Positions 34,442 through 44,209 are shown, counted from the stretch's first letter. The stretch: 64,000 bases of DNA from Nonomuraea coxensis DSM 45129 (GCF_019397265.1 NZ_CP068985.1:4692501-4756500); one strand, 5' to 3'. The notes: generated from the sequence alone by a model not told the origin. Numbers and translations are program-made.

Positions 34442-35254
34442 ATGCGTGTCTGGTTCATCACGGGCGCGTCCAGAGGGCTGGGCAGGGCGTTCGCGGAGGC
34501 TGCGCTGAGCAGGGGAGATCGCGTCGTGGCCGCGGCCCGCGACATGGCGCCGCTGGAGGGCCTGCGGGCCCGCCATCCCGACACCCTGGCGTGCGTTCCG
34601 CTCGACGTCTCCAACCGCGCCGCGGTGCACGAGGGTGTGGATCGGGCGGTGGCCGCGTTCGGCAGGCTCGACATCGTGGTCAACAACGCCGGCGCGATGT
34701 TGTACGGCATGGTCGAAGAGGCCACGGAGACCCAGATCCGAGCCCACTTCGACGTCAACGTCCTCGGGCCGATCTGGGTCACCCAGGCCGTGCTGCCCCA
34801 CCTGCGCGCCCAGGGCTCGGGCCACATCCTCCTGGTGACGACGATGGGCACGGGCGGCGGGATGGCCTCGGCCGGCCTGTACGCGGCCGGCAAGTCGGCC
34901 ATCGACTCCCTCGGCCAGGCGCTGGCCATGGAGGTCGAACCCTTCGGCGTCAAGGTCACCATCGTCCAGCCGGGCGGCTACGACACTGGTCTGTTCACGA
35001 TCGGCACGACGGCCACCACGCCCGACCCGGCGTACGACCCGCTGCGGGCGAAGCTGACCGAGATGTGGGGCGACGAAGCGGGTCCCGACCCGAGCACGGC
35101 CGCGCCGGTCGTCATGCGGCTCGTGGACCTGCCCGACCCGCCCCTGCGGCTGATCGTCGGCAGCCGGTCCTTCGATCTGGTTCAGCAGATGAACCAGGCC
35201 AGGGCCGAAGAGTACCGCGCCTGGGAACACCTCAGCCGCCTGGCACCCGGCTGA
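34442..35254 (+). CDS. SDR-family oxidoreductase
   Basis: 270 residues from ATG 34442, behind AAGGAG. FITGASRGLGRAFAEAALSR cofactor motif, DIVVNNAGAMLYGMVE, and YAAGKSAIDSLGQALAMEVE with the Tyr and Lys. The catalytic Ser position reads LLVTTMGTGGG, with Thr in place of Ser. PGGYDTGLF is typical for the classical group that includes ketoreductases acting on aromatic or polyketide-like substrates. It follows the hydrolase gene by 17 bp and precedes an FAD monooxygenase gene. Confidence 0.88.
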   Translation: MRVWFITGASRGLGRAFAEAALSRGDRVVAAARDMAPLEGLRARHPDTLACVPLDVSNRAAVHEGVDRAVAAFGRLDIVVNNAGAMLYGMVEEATETQIRAHFDVNVLGPIWVTQAVLPHLRAQGSGHILLVTTMGTGGGMASAGLYAAGKSAIDSLGQALAMEVEPFGVKVTIVQPGGYDTGLFTIGTTATTPDPAYDPLRAKLTEMWGDEAGPDPSTAAPVVMRLVDLPDPPLRLIVGSRSFDLVQQMNQARAEEYRAWEHLSRLAPG

Positions 35255-35313
35255 CAACTCCGTCCCGATTCGCGCGTTCCGACGCGACGAACGACACGAT
35301 CGAAAGGTCATAG

Positions 35314-36903
35314 ATGATGAAGCACCACGATGCCGCCCGGCCCGCGGAAGAAGACCTGCGAGAAGAGCGGCCGGCGGGGGACGCCGACGTGATCGTCGTG
35401 GGGGCCGGTCCGACGGGTTTGATGCTGGCCGCCGAGCTGTGCCTGGCCGGAGTGCGGCCGCTGGTGCTGGAACGACAGCCCCGCCCCCGCGACACCCCCA
35501 AAGCCGGGGGCCTGGGCGGGCAGATCCTGGAGCTGCTGCGCTACCGGGGCTTGCTGGAACGTTTCGAAGCGGCCTGCACCGGCCCTGCGCCGGCTCCCCG
35601 GTTCCCGTTCGGCGGCGTACACCTGGATTTCACCCAGCTGCCGGATCCCCCGATGCACGCCCTGCCGCTGCCGCAGCAACTGCTCGAGCGGCTGCTCGGC
35701 GAACGAGCAGGAGAACTCGGCGTCGACCTCCGCCGAGGACACGAGGTGACCGCGGTAAGCCAGGACGACGACGCGGTCACCGTGGACGTGCGCGGCCCGG
35801 ACGGCCCTTACCGGACGAGCACGCGGTACCTCGTGGGGTGCGACGGCGCGCGCAGCCACATCCGTGGCTGGGCCGGCATTCCGTTCCCCGGCACCACCTA
35901 TCCCGAGGTCAACCGCCTGGCCCAGGTCACCCTGCCCCACACGGTCACCGTTCTGGGCAACGGCGATCTCGACATCCCCGGCTTCGGCACGATCCGCGCC
36001 GGTTTCACCCGCACGAACCATGGCCTGCTCGGCGTCGGCTCCTCACCCGGCACCCAGTCCGTCTCCCTCTACACCGTCGAGGACGAGACCACCGAATACG
36101 ACGACGACGTCCCCATGACCCTGGCCGAATTGCAGGACAGCGTCCACCGCGTGCTCGGCGCACACCTGCCCCTGGCCGGATCGACCCGGCTGTCCCGGTT
36201 CACCTTCAAAGCCCACCAGGCCGAGCGATACCGTGCCGGTCGCATCCTGCTCGCCGGCGACGCGGCACACCTGTTCCCCGCCACCGGAGTGGCGCTCAAC
36301 GCCGGCATGCTGGACGCGGTCAACCTGGCCTGGAAGCTGGCCGCCGACCTCCACGGCACGGCCCCGGCCGGCCTGCTGGACACCTACCACACCGAACGTC
36401 ACCTGGCCGGCGCCCGTACCCTGCTGCATACCCGAGCACAGGTAGCACTGCGGCGGGGGCACGACGCGGCCGCCGAAGCACTCCGCGACGTCTTCACCGA
36501 ACTGCTCACCGACGAGCAGCCGCTACGCCGGATGGGAGCCCTCGTCGCCGGAACCGACATCCGCTACCCGATGCCCGGCTCCCACCACCACCCGCTGACC
36601 GGCACCTTCGCCCCCGACCTCACCCTGCACACCGACCAGGGCGTCACCAGCGTCGCCGACCTCCTGCACACCGCCCGGCCCGTCCTCCTCGACCTGGCCG
36701 GCCGCCCAGAGCTCCGCCAGATCGCCCGGGACTGGCGGCATCTCCTCGACGTCCACACCGCCAAGACCGACGATCGGCCGGCTGACGCGCTGCTGATCCG
36801 CCCGGACGGCCACGTCGCCTGGGCCGCCGGCCTCGACGAATCCACGGACAGCGCCGTGCCCCCGCTGCGCGAGGCACTCTCCGCATGGTTCGGAACGCCG
36901 TGA
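35314..36903 (+). CDS. FAD-dependent aromatic monooxygenase
   Basis: 529 residues. After a ~22-residue acidic N-terminal extension come VIVVGAGPTGLMLAAELCLA, the middle FAD segment LVGCDGARSHIRGWAGIPFP, and [20 protein letters not shown]. The C-terminal thioredoxin-like domain ends [15 protein letters not shown]. This is the polyketide/phenol hydroxylase class (PheA/TfdB, Rox-like) and is distinct from the enzyme at 9504. Together with the neighbouring SDR, hydrolase and VOC genes it suggests modification or detoxification of an aromatic compound. No polyketide or peptide synthase is nearby. Confidence 0.9.
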   Translation: MMKHHDAARPAEEDLREERPAGDADVIVVGAGPTGLMLAAELCLAGVRPLVLERQPRPRDTPKAGGLGGQILELLRYRGLLERFEAACTGPAPAPRFPFGGVHLDFTQLPDPPMHALPLPQQLLERLLGERAGELGVDLRRGHEVTAVSQDDDAVTVDVRGPDGPYRTSTRYLVGCDGARSHIRGWAGIPFPGTTYPEVNRLAQVTLPHTVTVLGNGDLDIPGFGTIRAGFTRTNHGLLGVGSSPGTQSVSLYTVEDETTEYDDDVPMTLAELQDSVHRVLGAHLPLAGSTRLSRFTFKAHQAERYRAGRILLAGDAAHLFPATGVALNAGMLDAVNLAWKLAADLHGTAPAGLLDTYHTERHLAGARTLLHTRAQVALRRGHDAAAEALRDVFTELLTDEQPLRRMGALVAGTDIRYPMPGSHHHPLTGTFAPDLTLHTDQGVTSVADLLHTARPVLLDLAGRPELRQIARDWRHLLDVHTAKTDDRPADALLIRPDGHVAWAAGLDESTDSAVPPLREALSAWFGTP

Positions 36904-36921
36904 AACAGAGGGAATTGAGAC

Positions 36922-37404
36922 ATGACCAGTAGATTCACCGAGTTGGCCGTCGACTGCCACGATCCGGAGAGACTCGCGGCCTTCTGGTGCGCGGTCCTGG
37001 ACTTCAAGGTGATCGACCGGAACGAGGGCAAGGTCGAGATAGGCTCCTGGGAGCCGACCATCGAGGAAGTCCGGGCCCGTCAGATGCCGCCCACCCTGGT
37101 GTTCATTCAGGTGCCCGAGGACAAGACCGTGAAGAACCGGCTCCACCTCGACATCAGCCCCATTGACGGCAGCACCGACGACGAGGTGACCAGGCTGCTG
37201 GGCCTCGGCGCCACCAAGAGAGACGTGGGCCAAGGCCCAGACCGAAGCTGGGTGGTCATGGCCGACCCCGAGGGCAACGAGTTCTGCGTCCTGCGCACCC
37301 TGGCGGTGACGCGCCACGGTGGTCATGAAGACCCGCCCGGCCACGATCAGTACCAGGGGGTCCCAGGTGGTGTCGTGGCCCAGGCTGATCAACGGCACCA
37401 GTAG
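36922..37404 (+). CDS. VOC-family (glyoxalase-like) protein with read-through C terminus
   Basis: 160 residues. The conserved part covers the first ~128: FTELAVDCHDPERLAAFWCA, PPTLVFIQVPEDKTVKNRLH, LHLDISPIDGS and VVMADPEGNEFCVLRTLA, a glyoxalase/bleomycin-resistance-type fold. The usual stop just after CVLRTLA is missing and ~30 extra residues are read from the decayed minus-strand gene beyond. Such proteins bind or isomerise small substrates. It is the last gene of the operon that begins at 33195. Confidence 0.85.
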   Translation: MTSRFTELAVDCHDPERLAAFWCAVLDFKVIDRNEGKVEIGSWEPTIEEVRARQMPPTLVFIQVPEDKTVKNRLHLDISPIDGSTDDEVTRLLGLGATKRDVGQGPDRSWVVMADPEGNEFCVLRTLAVTRHGGHEDPPGHDQYQGVPGGVVAQADQRHQ

Positions 37405-37600
37405 GTCCAGGCAGTACATGAAGGGGTCCAGGCCGGGTACTCGTCGGCCTGGACCGGGCACACGCCCGCACGTCGCGCAGGAGAAGAGGGCTGTGCCAGC
37501 CAGAAGCCGACGGTGATGTCCTGCAGCAAACTCCATGCCTGCCAGGTCCGTCCGCGCATGTGTGGTGCGGTGCGGCACTTCTCCCGCAGCACCGGCCGGC
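37318..37600 (-). pseudogene. C-terminal remnant of a membrane-associated protein
   Basis: On the minus strand the residues PGLDPFMYCLDLLVPLISLG and then VFMTTVA match the C-terminal membrane segment (NPFVYSLD-LLP--LGQ type) of large actinobacterial membrane-associated proteins sometimes labelled oxidoreductases. The rest of that gene is absent and the frame is broken on both sides. It lies between the VOC gene and the end of the large regulator. Confidence 0.4.
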
Positions 37601-37736
37601 TCCCTACGGTGGATGGCGGGGAGTGTCAGCGTTCGATCATCTGCCTCTCCTGCTCGTTGTGGTCCGCGCCGGCGGCTGGGCGAACAGGGCACGAAGCCGA
37701 TGCCCAGCTCGCGCACGGCCGGCAGCAGCTCCGCCG

Positions 37737-40613
37737 CTACGGCGGCTCTCGGACCTGATCGGCGCGCCGGCCGGTTCCGCGTCCGGGGTGGCCGTTGTCA
37801 TGCGGAAGAACGATCGTCGGTGCCGGAGCCATCGGGGCGAGGCCGAGGCCGGCGAGCGCCTCCGCGCCGCGCTCGGCATGCTCCCCGCCGGCGAGCACCA
37901 TGGTCCGTGCGGACTGGTAGCGGCAGCCGGCGGCGTCGAACGCCTTCGCGGTGGCGAGCAGCGCCTCCTGGTCGCCGTTCAGCAGGGCTTCGGCTCGCTC
38001 CACGATGGCGGCGCAGACCGGGTTGCCGACCACGACGGCCCCGGCCTCGGCCACTCGGTCGCGAGCGCCGGGGCTCCCGTCGAGCACGGCGGCCTCGGCG
38101 CGCAACGCGACATACCAGTGGTGCCAGATCCAGGTCACCCATTTCCACACCTGCCCCGGCTCGGGGCCCATCCGCCGCAGGGCCTCCCGCGCCTGCCCGC
38201 GGTGCAGGAGGAGCATCGCGTCGAAGACCGCACCGTAGCCGTGGAAATACTCCGGCGGGGCGCCGAGCTGGTTCAGGACCTGCTGCCACTCGCGCCGGGC
38301 CTCATCGTCGCCGCGAAGGCCGTGGATCATCGCCACCCCGGCCACCGCAGGGCCGAGCCCCGACCGGGCGGGGCTGCCCGCCCCCCGCCACGCGCTGAGG
38401 AGCCGGATGCTGCCGGTGAGCACCTCACCGGCGTCGCCCGCCAGCGCGTCGACCATCAGCGGAGCGCGGTGACCGACCTCCGCCAGCGACGGATGCTCGG
38501 CGAGCCGGCGGGCCCAGCGGCGGGCGCCCGGCAGGTCCCCCACGCCGAGTTCGGCCTCGGTGACCATGCCGAGCGCGTCGATCAGCTCCAGGGTGCCGGT
38601 CGGCGAGTCGGGCACCGGCGACAGGAGCGTGATCCGGCGCCTGGCGGTGGCCGCGGCGGCGAACGTCTCGCCGGCCCAGCTCTGAGCGGAGGCGAGCGCG
38701 TCGAGTGCGGCCGACTCGGCGAGCGGGTCGCCGGTCCGGCGGGCCAGCTCGACCGCCCGCCCGGCGTAGGCCATCGTCTCCGGCACGGCATTGCCGGGCG
38801 GCCCCTGCACGGCGCCGAACGCGTCGGCGAGCACCGCGGCCTCGGCCAGGGCGACCGCGGCCCGCGCCGCCGGATCGTCGCCCGCCAGTCTCCGCGCCTC
38901 CATGATGAGCGCGAGCGCCTCCTCCCCTGAAGGGTGGCGCACGAACCTGGGCGAGAACCGGAACGCGGCGGTGGCGGCGGTCGCCAGGTCGGCGGCGGCG
39001 CCGGCGGTGTCGCCGGACCCGCGGGCGGCCTCCGCTGCCGCGCGATGAAGGCGGTACATGTCATCACCGACCGTCCGGCAGCCGGCGACCGCCGCGGCCT
39101 GCCGGAGCATCGGCGCGCTGTCGGCGGGGTCGATCGCGAGTTCGGCCGCCTGCTCGTAGTGCCGCTGCGACTCCCCGACCAGATGACGGGTGAAGGTCAG
39201 CTCCGCCAGGTGCCGGGCCAGCTCGTAGGCGTCCTTGCGCAGCTCCGGCCGGCCGGCCGCCCACGCCAGGGCCGCGCGGAGGTCGTCGGCCACCAGGTCG
39301 AACCGGGCGCGCCAGTCCGGTTGCGGCGATGCCAGGGCGGCGGCCTTGGCCAGGCACCAGCGGAGGTGCCTGGACCGGGCCTCGGCCAGCTCACCGGCCT
39401 CGGCGAGCCGTTCGGTCCCGTACTGGCGGATGGTCTCCAGCGCCCGGTACTCCGTACCGCGTGGGGTGGTCGTCACCACCAGCAGGCTCTGTTCGGCGAG
39501 CCGGGCCAGGAGGTCGACGACCAGATTTTCCTCCGTCCCGGTCACCTCCGCCGCCGCGGCGGCGGTGAACGGCGCCGCGAAGACCGACACCCGGCGCAGC
39601 AGCGCCCGGTCGGCCGGTTCCAGCAGGGCATGGCTCCAGTCCAGCGCCGCCCGCACCGACCGGTGCCGCTCGTCGGCGCGGGAGCCGCCGGTGAGCATCC
39701 GCAGCGGGTGGGACAGAGCGGCGGTGATGCCGTCCAGCCCGAGCATGGGATACCGGGCGGCGGCCAGCTCGATCGCCAGCGCCATACCGTCCAGCCGCTC
39801 ACAGATCGCAGCGACCTGCTCGCGCAGCGGAGAATCGAGCGGCCGGCCGGCCGCCGCCGCCCGCTCCATGAACAGCGCGACCGCGTCCGAGTCGCCGTCG
39901 GCGGCCAGCGACAGCGGCGGGACCGGGTACACCCGCTCGAACGGCACCATCAGCCGCGCCCGGCTGGTCGCCAGCACCGTCACGGCGGGGCAGGCCGTCA
40001 GCAGCCGCTCAAGGAACAGCGCCACCCCGTCCACCACGTGCTCACAGTTGTCCAGCACCAGCAGGACGTGACGGTCGGCCAGCGCGGCGACCACGGACGC
40101 GGTCATGTCGCGGCCGGGCCGTTCGCCGAGGCCGAGCGCTCCGGCGACGGCGGTCGCGACCAGGTCGGGATCGGTGACCGGGACCAGGTCGACGAACCAC
40201 ACCCCATCGGCGTACTCGCCGGCCGCCTGCGCGGCGACGGCCAGCGCGAGCCGGGTCTTACCCACCCCGCCGGGGCCGGTCGCGGTCACCTGCCGGTGTG
40301 CCCTGATCCTGCCGGCCAGCTCGGCCCGCTCGCTCACCCGGCCGACGAACGAGGTCAGCGTGGCCGGCAGCACCGGCGCGGGACGAGACGTTCCCGCGCC
40401 GGCCGGCTCGGGGGCACGCCGAGCCAGTGCACGCCGGTCCGGCACCTCCAGCTTGCGCAGCAGCGAGGAGACATGACTCTCCACGGTACGTACCGAGATG
40501 AGCAGGCGGGCCGCGATCTCGGCGTTGCTGAGATGGGCTCCGACCAGTTCCAGCACCTCGGCTTCCCGAGGTGAGATCTCCGCCGCTGTCCCCACCGCGC
40601 CAGTCTGCCGCAT
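37737..40613 (-). CDS. Large LuxR-type ATPase regulator (N-terminal HTH, NB-ARC-like ATPase, TPR-like repeats)
   Basis: 958 residues from ATG 40613. The LuxR HTH is at the N terminus (residues ~12-65: SPREAEVLELVGAHLSNAEI, SVRTVESHVSSLLRKL) instead of the C terminus. The ATPase follows with Walker A GPGGVGKTR at 112-120, Walker B VLLVLDNCEHVVDG, and ATSRARL; from about residue 430 to the end helical repeats are likely to bind an effector. These are ATP-dependent activators, often of metabolite clusters. The divergent DoxX-family gene at 40782 is the closest candidate target. C-terminal residues past LAPTIVLP are low complexity. Confidence 0.9.
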   Translation of the reverse strand: MRQTGAVGTAAEISPREAEVLELVGAHLSNAEIAARLLISVRTVESHVSSLLRKLEVPDRRALARRAPEPAGAGTSRPAPVLPATLTSFVGRVSERAELAGRIRAHRQVTATGPGGVGKTRLALAVAAQAAGEYADGVWFVDLVPVTDPDLVATAVAGALGLGERPGRDMTASVVAALADRHVLLVLDNCEHVVDGVALFLERLLTACPAVTVLATSRARLMVPFERVYPVPPLSLAADGDSDAVALFMERAAAAGRPLDSPLREQVAAICERLDGMALAIELAAARYPMLGLDGITAALSHPLRMLTGGSRADERHRSVRAALDWSHALLEPADRALLRRVSVFAAPFTAAAAAEVTGTEENLVVDLLARLAEQSLLVVTTTPRGTEYRALETIRQYGTERLAEAGELAEARSRHLRWCLAKAAALASPQPDWRARFDLVADDLRAALAWAAGRPELRKDAYELARHLAELTFTRHLVGESQRHYEQAAELAIDPADSAPMLRQAAAVAGCRTVGDDMYRLHRAAAEAARGSGDTAGAAADLATAATAAFRFSPRFVRHPSGEEALALIMEARRLAGDDPAARAAVALAEAAVLADAFGAVQGPPGNAVPETMAYAGRAVELARRTGDPLAESAALDALASAQSWAGETFAAAATARRRITLLSPVPDSPTGTLELIDALGMVTEAELGVGDLPGARRWARRLAEHPSLAEVGHRAPLMVDALAGDAGEVLTGSIRLLSAWRGAGSPARSGLGPAVAGVAMIHGLRGDDEARREWQQVLNQLGAPPEYFHGYGAVFDAMLLLHRGQAREALRRMGPEPGQVWKWVTWIWHHWYVALRAEAAVLDGSPGARDRVAEAGAVVVGNPVCAAIVERAEALLNGDQEALLATAKAFDAAGCRYQSARTMVLAGGEHAERGAEALAGLGLAPMAPAPTIVLPHDNGHPGRGTGRRADQVREPP

Positions 40614-40781
40614 TCCCGCCTTATCCCATCCGTGCCGTCGATCAGTGCCGTCGATCAGTGGCCGCGTTCCGTGGCCGCCACGGATGCGGCCGGGCCAGGC
40701 CGGGAGGAAGGCTGTGCACGTGGCCGTGCCCGGCCCCGCGCCCCAGCTCGACCAGACCTCTGAGAAAGGCAGTGACAGAAC

Positions 40782-41357
40782 ATGAACGTGCACGTCAGCG
40801 ACGACCCGCTCGGCGTCAAGGACATGAAGCTGCAGACCAGGAAGCGCGGAATCAGGTTCACGCTCAACGGCGTGCTCTGGTCGCTCCAAGCGTTGTCCGG
40901 CTTCTTCTTCGTCGGCAGCGGCTTCGGCAAGGTGCTGCTGTACGACGAAGTCCTGTACGCGGCAGCGCCCCAGGCTGTGGCTTGGTACGCCGCGGTGTCG
41001 CAGCCCCTGATCGTCTTCATCGGGATCTGTGAGGTGCTGGGCGGCGTCGGCCTGATCCTGCCGGCGATGACGAGGGTCAGACCGATGCTGACGCCGCTCG
41101 CCGCCGCCGGCCTGACGCTGACGATGATCCTCGCGGCCGGTTTTCACATCGTGCGCGGCGAGTACGAGCTGGTGCCCGCGAACCTCCTGCTGGGAGGCGT
41201 CTCCGCGTTCATCGCGGCCGGACGGTGGAAGACGAGACCCGTCGCACCCGCGACCCTGACCACCTCACGCGCACTCGCGTCGTTCGCGGTCCTCGGCGCA
41301 CTGGCCCTGCTGGCCTGCGCCCCGACGTGGTACACGATGACCGACGCGCGCTTCTGA
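40782..41357 (+). CDS. DoxX-family membrane protein
   Basis: 191 residues with four membrane helices (approx. residues 28-48, 62-95, 100-120, 165-182). FFFVGSGFGKVLL and FIGICEVLGGVGLILPAMTR are typical DoxX features. The first ~25 residues form a hydrophilic tail, and an internal ATG (MKLQTRKRG) is a possible start. DoxX proteins are small membrane proteins linked to respiratory or redox modules. It is divergent from the large LuxR ATPase gene, which may regulate it. Confidence 0.85.
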   Translation: MNVHVSDDPLGVKDMKLQTRKRGIRFTLNGVLWSLQALSGFFFVGSGFGKVLLYDEVLYAAAPQAVAWYAAVSQPLIVFIGICEVLGGVGLILPAMTRVRPMLTPLAAAGLTLTMILAAGFHIVRGEYELVPANLLLGGVSAFIAAGRWKTRPVAPATLTTSRALASFAVLGALALLACAPTWYTMTDARF

Positions 41358-41424
41358 TCGTCCCGGACGGCATGGGCCTCGTCGAGGGCGACAGACGACC
41401 GCATGGAGGCCCCGGCGGGGGATC

Positions 41425-43188
41425 TCACGGTCGCGTCCCGGCGAGGTCGTTGGCGGCGATGTAGCCGAACGTCATGGCCGGGCCGATCGTCGAGCCGGAG
41501 CCGGCGTAGCTGTGGCCCATGACCGCGCCGCTGGCGTTGCCGGCCGCGTACAGGCCGGGGACCGCCGAGCCGTCCGCCCGCAGGACGCGGGCGCGGGCGT
41601 CGGTGCGCAGGCCGCCCTTCGTGCCCAGATCACCGGGGACGATCTTGAAGGCGTAGAAGGGCGGCAGCCAGAGCGGCGCCAGGCACGGGTTGGGCCGCAC
41701 GTACGGGTCGGCGTAGTAGTGGTCGTAGGCGCTGTCGCCGCGGTGGAAGTCGGGGTCCCGTCCGGTCAGGGCGAACCCGTTGAAGCGGGTGACCGTGGCG
41801 CGCAGGGCCGCCTCGGGCACGCCGATCTTCCGGGCGAGCTGCTCGATCGTCGGGGCCCTGAACAGGGCGCCGCTGTCGTACCAGGAGTCGGGGAAGGGCA
41901 GCAGCGGGGCGAGGTCCTTGAACAGGTACTTGTTGCGGTACTGCTGGTCGATGATCAGCCAGGCGGGGATGTGCGGGTCGGACGGGGTGTTGCGGTCGTA
42001 CATGACGTGCACGACGTCGCTGTAGGGGGCGGCCTCGTTGACGAAGCGGCGGCCGCTGCCGTTGACGATGACGCAGCCCGGCAGCGTACGTTCGGCCAGG
42101 CAGAAGTACGGCTCGCCGGGCAGCGGGATCACCGGCCCCCACCAGGCGTCGTCCATCAGGTCCAGGGCAGCCCCGGCCCGCTCACCGGCCTCGATGCCGT
42201 CGCCGGTGTTCTCCTTGGCGCCGACGGTCCAGCTCGTCCCGATGGGCTGGCGCTGGAACTCGGCGCGCATGGCGGCGCTGTGCTCGAACCCGCCCGACCC
42301 GACGATCACCCCGCGCCTGGCCCTGACCAGCCCGGCCGAGGTGACCACGCCCGCGACCCGGCCGTTCTCGACGTGCAGATCGAGCAGCGGGGTGTTCAGC
42401 CACACGGGGACCCCGGCCGCCAGCAGTCCGGCCCGCAGTCCCCCGGCCAGCGCCTGGCCCATGGTGAGCGGCTTCTCGCCGCGCAGCGCGGCCTGCGTGC
42501 CGCGCAGCAGGCACGCGGCCGACACCGCCGCCCCTTGCGGGTTGACCAGGGCGAGCGTCAGCCATTTGTAGTCGGCGCTGAAGACGACCATGCCCGCCGG
42601 GGTCGGGATGTACGGCGGGTTGAGCCGGGCCAGCTCCGGCCCGAGGAGGTTGCCGTCGAACTGGTCGGGCTCGATGGAACGCCCGCCCGGCATGCCGCCG
42701 GGGAACTCCGGATAGTAGTCGGAGTAACCGTCCATGAACCGGAAGCGCAGCGGGCTGTTGCGCATCACGAACGAGATCATCTCCGGTCCCGCGGCGAGGA
42801 ACGCCTGCTGCCGCTCCACCGGGACGGCGCCGCCCACCACGCGGGCGAGGTAGGCGGCGGCCTTGGCCGGGGTGTCCGGCACGCCGGCGTCGAGGATCAC
42901 CTCGTTGCACGGGATCCAGATGCCCGCTCCCGACCGGGCCGCCGACCCGCCGAACGTCGGCGCCTTCTCCAGCACGACCGTGCTCAGTCCGCGCTTGGCG
43001 GCGGTCAGGGCCGCGGTCATCCCGGCGGCTCCCGAGCCGACCACCACCACGTCGTAGTCGGCGTCGGCGTAGGCCAGGTTCTGGCCGAGGGCCGTGCCGG
43101 TGACCATGATCCCGCCCGCGATGAGCAGGGAACGGCGGCTGCGTCCGCGAGGGGTGAGGTCGTCGGAGGCCGGTACGGCAGGTCGCAT
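41425..43188 (-). CDS. FAD-dependent 3-ketosteroid-dehydrogenase-like oxidoreductase with Tat-type leader
   Basis: 587 residues from ATG 43188. A leader RGRSRRSLLIAGGIMVTGTA has the twin-arginine pattern, suggesting export of a folded flavoprotein. The FAD motif is VVVVGSGAAGMTAALTAAKR. The KstD-type active-site residues appear as Tyr in FMDGYSDYYPEFPGG and the C-terminal GLYAAGNASGAVMGHSYAGS, GSTIGPAMTFGYIAAN. KstD enzymes introduce the 1,2 double bond in 3-ketosteroids; fumarate-reductase-like relatives act on other enones. Typical KstD is cytoplasmic, so the leader is unusual. No other steroid-degradation genes are present. Confidence 0.85.
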   Translation of the reverse strand: MRPAVPASDDLTPRGRSRRSLLIAGGIMVTGTALGQNLAYADADYDVVVVGSGAAGMTAALTAAKRGLSTVVLEKAPTFGGSAARSGAGIWIPCNEVILDAGVPDTPAKAAAYLARVVGGAVPVERQQAFLAAGPEMISFVMRNSPLRFRFMDGYSDYYPEFPGGMPGGRSIEPDQFDGNLLGPELARLNPPYIPTPAGMVVFSADYKWLTLALVNPQGAAVSAACLLRGTQAALRGEKPLTMGQALAGGLRAGLLAAGVPVWLNTPLLDLHVENGRVAGVVTSAGLVRARRGVIVGSGGFEHSAAMRAEFQRQPIGTSWTVGAKENTGDGIEAGERAGAALDLMDDAWWGPVIPLPGEPYFCLAERTLPGCVIVNGSGRRFVNEAAPYSDVVHVMYDRNTPSDPHIPAWLIIDQQYRNKYLFKDLAPLLPFPDSWYDSGALFRAPTIEQLARKIGVPEAALRATVTRFNGFALTGRDPDFHRGDSAYDHYYADPYVRPNPCLAPLWLPPFYAFKIVPGDLGTKGGLRTDARARVLRADGSAVPGLYAAGNASGAVMGHSYAGSGSTIGPAMTFGYIAANDLAGTRP

Positions 43189-43264
43189 CGGTGATCCCTT
43201 CGGACAGGGGCGAGCCGGTCGGCCCACCCGCCGAAGGCGAGCATGCGCTTGGTTGGTTTCCCTG

Positions 43265-43449
43265 TCAACGCCCCCGGGACACCGGCGCGCCGGCTGTCAC
43301 TCGCGCGGCCTGGATCAGTGCGTCGAACGCGCGCTCTTGCAGGTTGAGGAGGACCTCCTGGCCGCCGCGGTCGGACGCCTTCTTCGCAAGGATCCTGACC
43401 TCCAGCCCGCCGCCGGTGCCGCGCCGTCGATGGCGCTCAGGTCCTCCAT
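43265..43449 (-). pseudogene. Possible small frameshifted gene
   Basis: An ATG at 43449 with a strong GGAAAGGAG ribosome-binding site opens MEDLSAIDGAAPAAGW. The more protein-like continuation, LEVRILAKKASDRGGQ then EVLLNLQERAFDALIQAARV and a stop at 43265, is in another frame. One shift near 43400 would restore a ~60-residue protein. I do not recognise the family; it could also be chance. Confidence 0.3.
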
Positions 43450-43573
43450 CAGCGCTCCTTTCCCGGCCTCGAGATGCGGTGAGCCGGTCGGCAGCGGCAT
43501 GCCCGCCGACGCCACGGAGCGCACGCAGAGCGGCTGCCACCCTTTTCGGATTGTTGCGCGCCACCAGAAAATA

Positions 43574-43585
43574 GGACTACAGTCC
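43574..43585. promoter_or_regulatory. TetR operator candidate (site 1)
   Basis: GGACTACAGTCC, a palindrome with 5-bp arms and a 2-bp centre, lies directly before the TetR gene. Nearly the same sequence recurs twice before the azoreductase gene (45116-45161). Confidence 0.55.
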
Positions 43586-43606
43586 GCTTACATGGAGGAG
43601 CTGGAG

Positions 43607-44209
43607 ATGCTGGGCGCGCGGCCGCCCAAGGAGCGCGCGGACGCGGCCCGTAACCGGCGTAAGGTGCTGGCCGCCGCGGCCAGTCTGTTCGCCGAGAAGG
43701 GCGTGGAGTCGGTCTCCATGGACGCGGTCGCCGCGGCGGCCGGGGTGGGCAAGGGCACGCTCTTCCGCCGCTTCGGCGACAAGTCGGGCCTCGCGGCGGC
43801 GCTGCTCGACGAGCGTGAACGCGACCTGCAGCAACGCATCCTGTCCGGCCCGCCGCCGCTGGGACCGGGAGCGCCCGCCCGCGACCGGCTGGCCGCCTTC
43901 TTCGCCGCCTACCTGGAGTACGTGCTCGGGCACCTGGACCTGGTCAGGATGTCCGAGACCGCCAGCCCCGGCGCCAGGTTCCGCATCGGCGCCTACCGGT
44001 TCTGGCATCGCCACGTCGCCATTCTGCTGGCCGAGGCCCGTCCGGACGCCGACGCCGAGCCGCTGTCCCACGCCCTCCTGGCGGCCGTGAGCGCGGAGGT
44101 GGCGGGGGTCCTGCGGGCCGAGTACGGCGCCGGCCGCGCCGCCGCCGCCGTCACCTGCCTGGTGGAGTCGGTCTCTCACCAGCCGCGGGTGGCCCACGAT
44201 TCCAGGTGA
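43607..44209 (+). CDS. TetR-family regulator
   Basis: 200 residues from ATG 43607, chosen because GGAGGAG lies 6 bp upstream; ATG 43592 adds five residues. N-terminal TetR HTH: RRKVLAAAASLFAEKGVESV, DAVAAAAGVGKGTLFRRFGD. The C-terminal ligand domain ends in residues that overlap a decayed minus-strand gene, so the last ~10 residues may be non-native. The site GGACTACAGTCC just upstream and its two relatives before the azoreductase gene suggest it represses itself and that gene. Confidence 0.88.
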   Translation: MLGARPPKERADAARNRRKVLAAAASLFAEKGVESVSMDAVAAAAGVGKGTLFRRFGDKSGLAAALLDERERDLQQRILSGPPPLGPGAPARDRLAAFFAAYLEYVLGHLDLVRMSETASPGARFRIGAYRFWHRHVAILLAEARPDADAEPLSHALLAAVSAEVAGVLRAEYGAGRAAAAVTCLVESVSHQPRVAHDSR

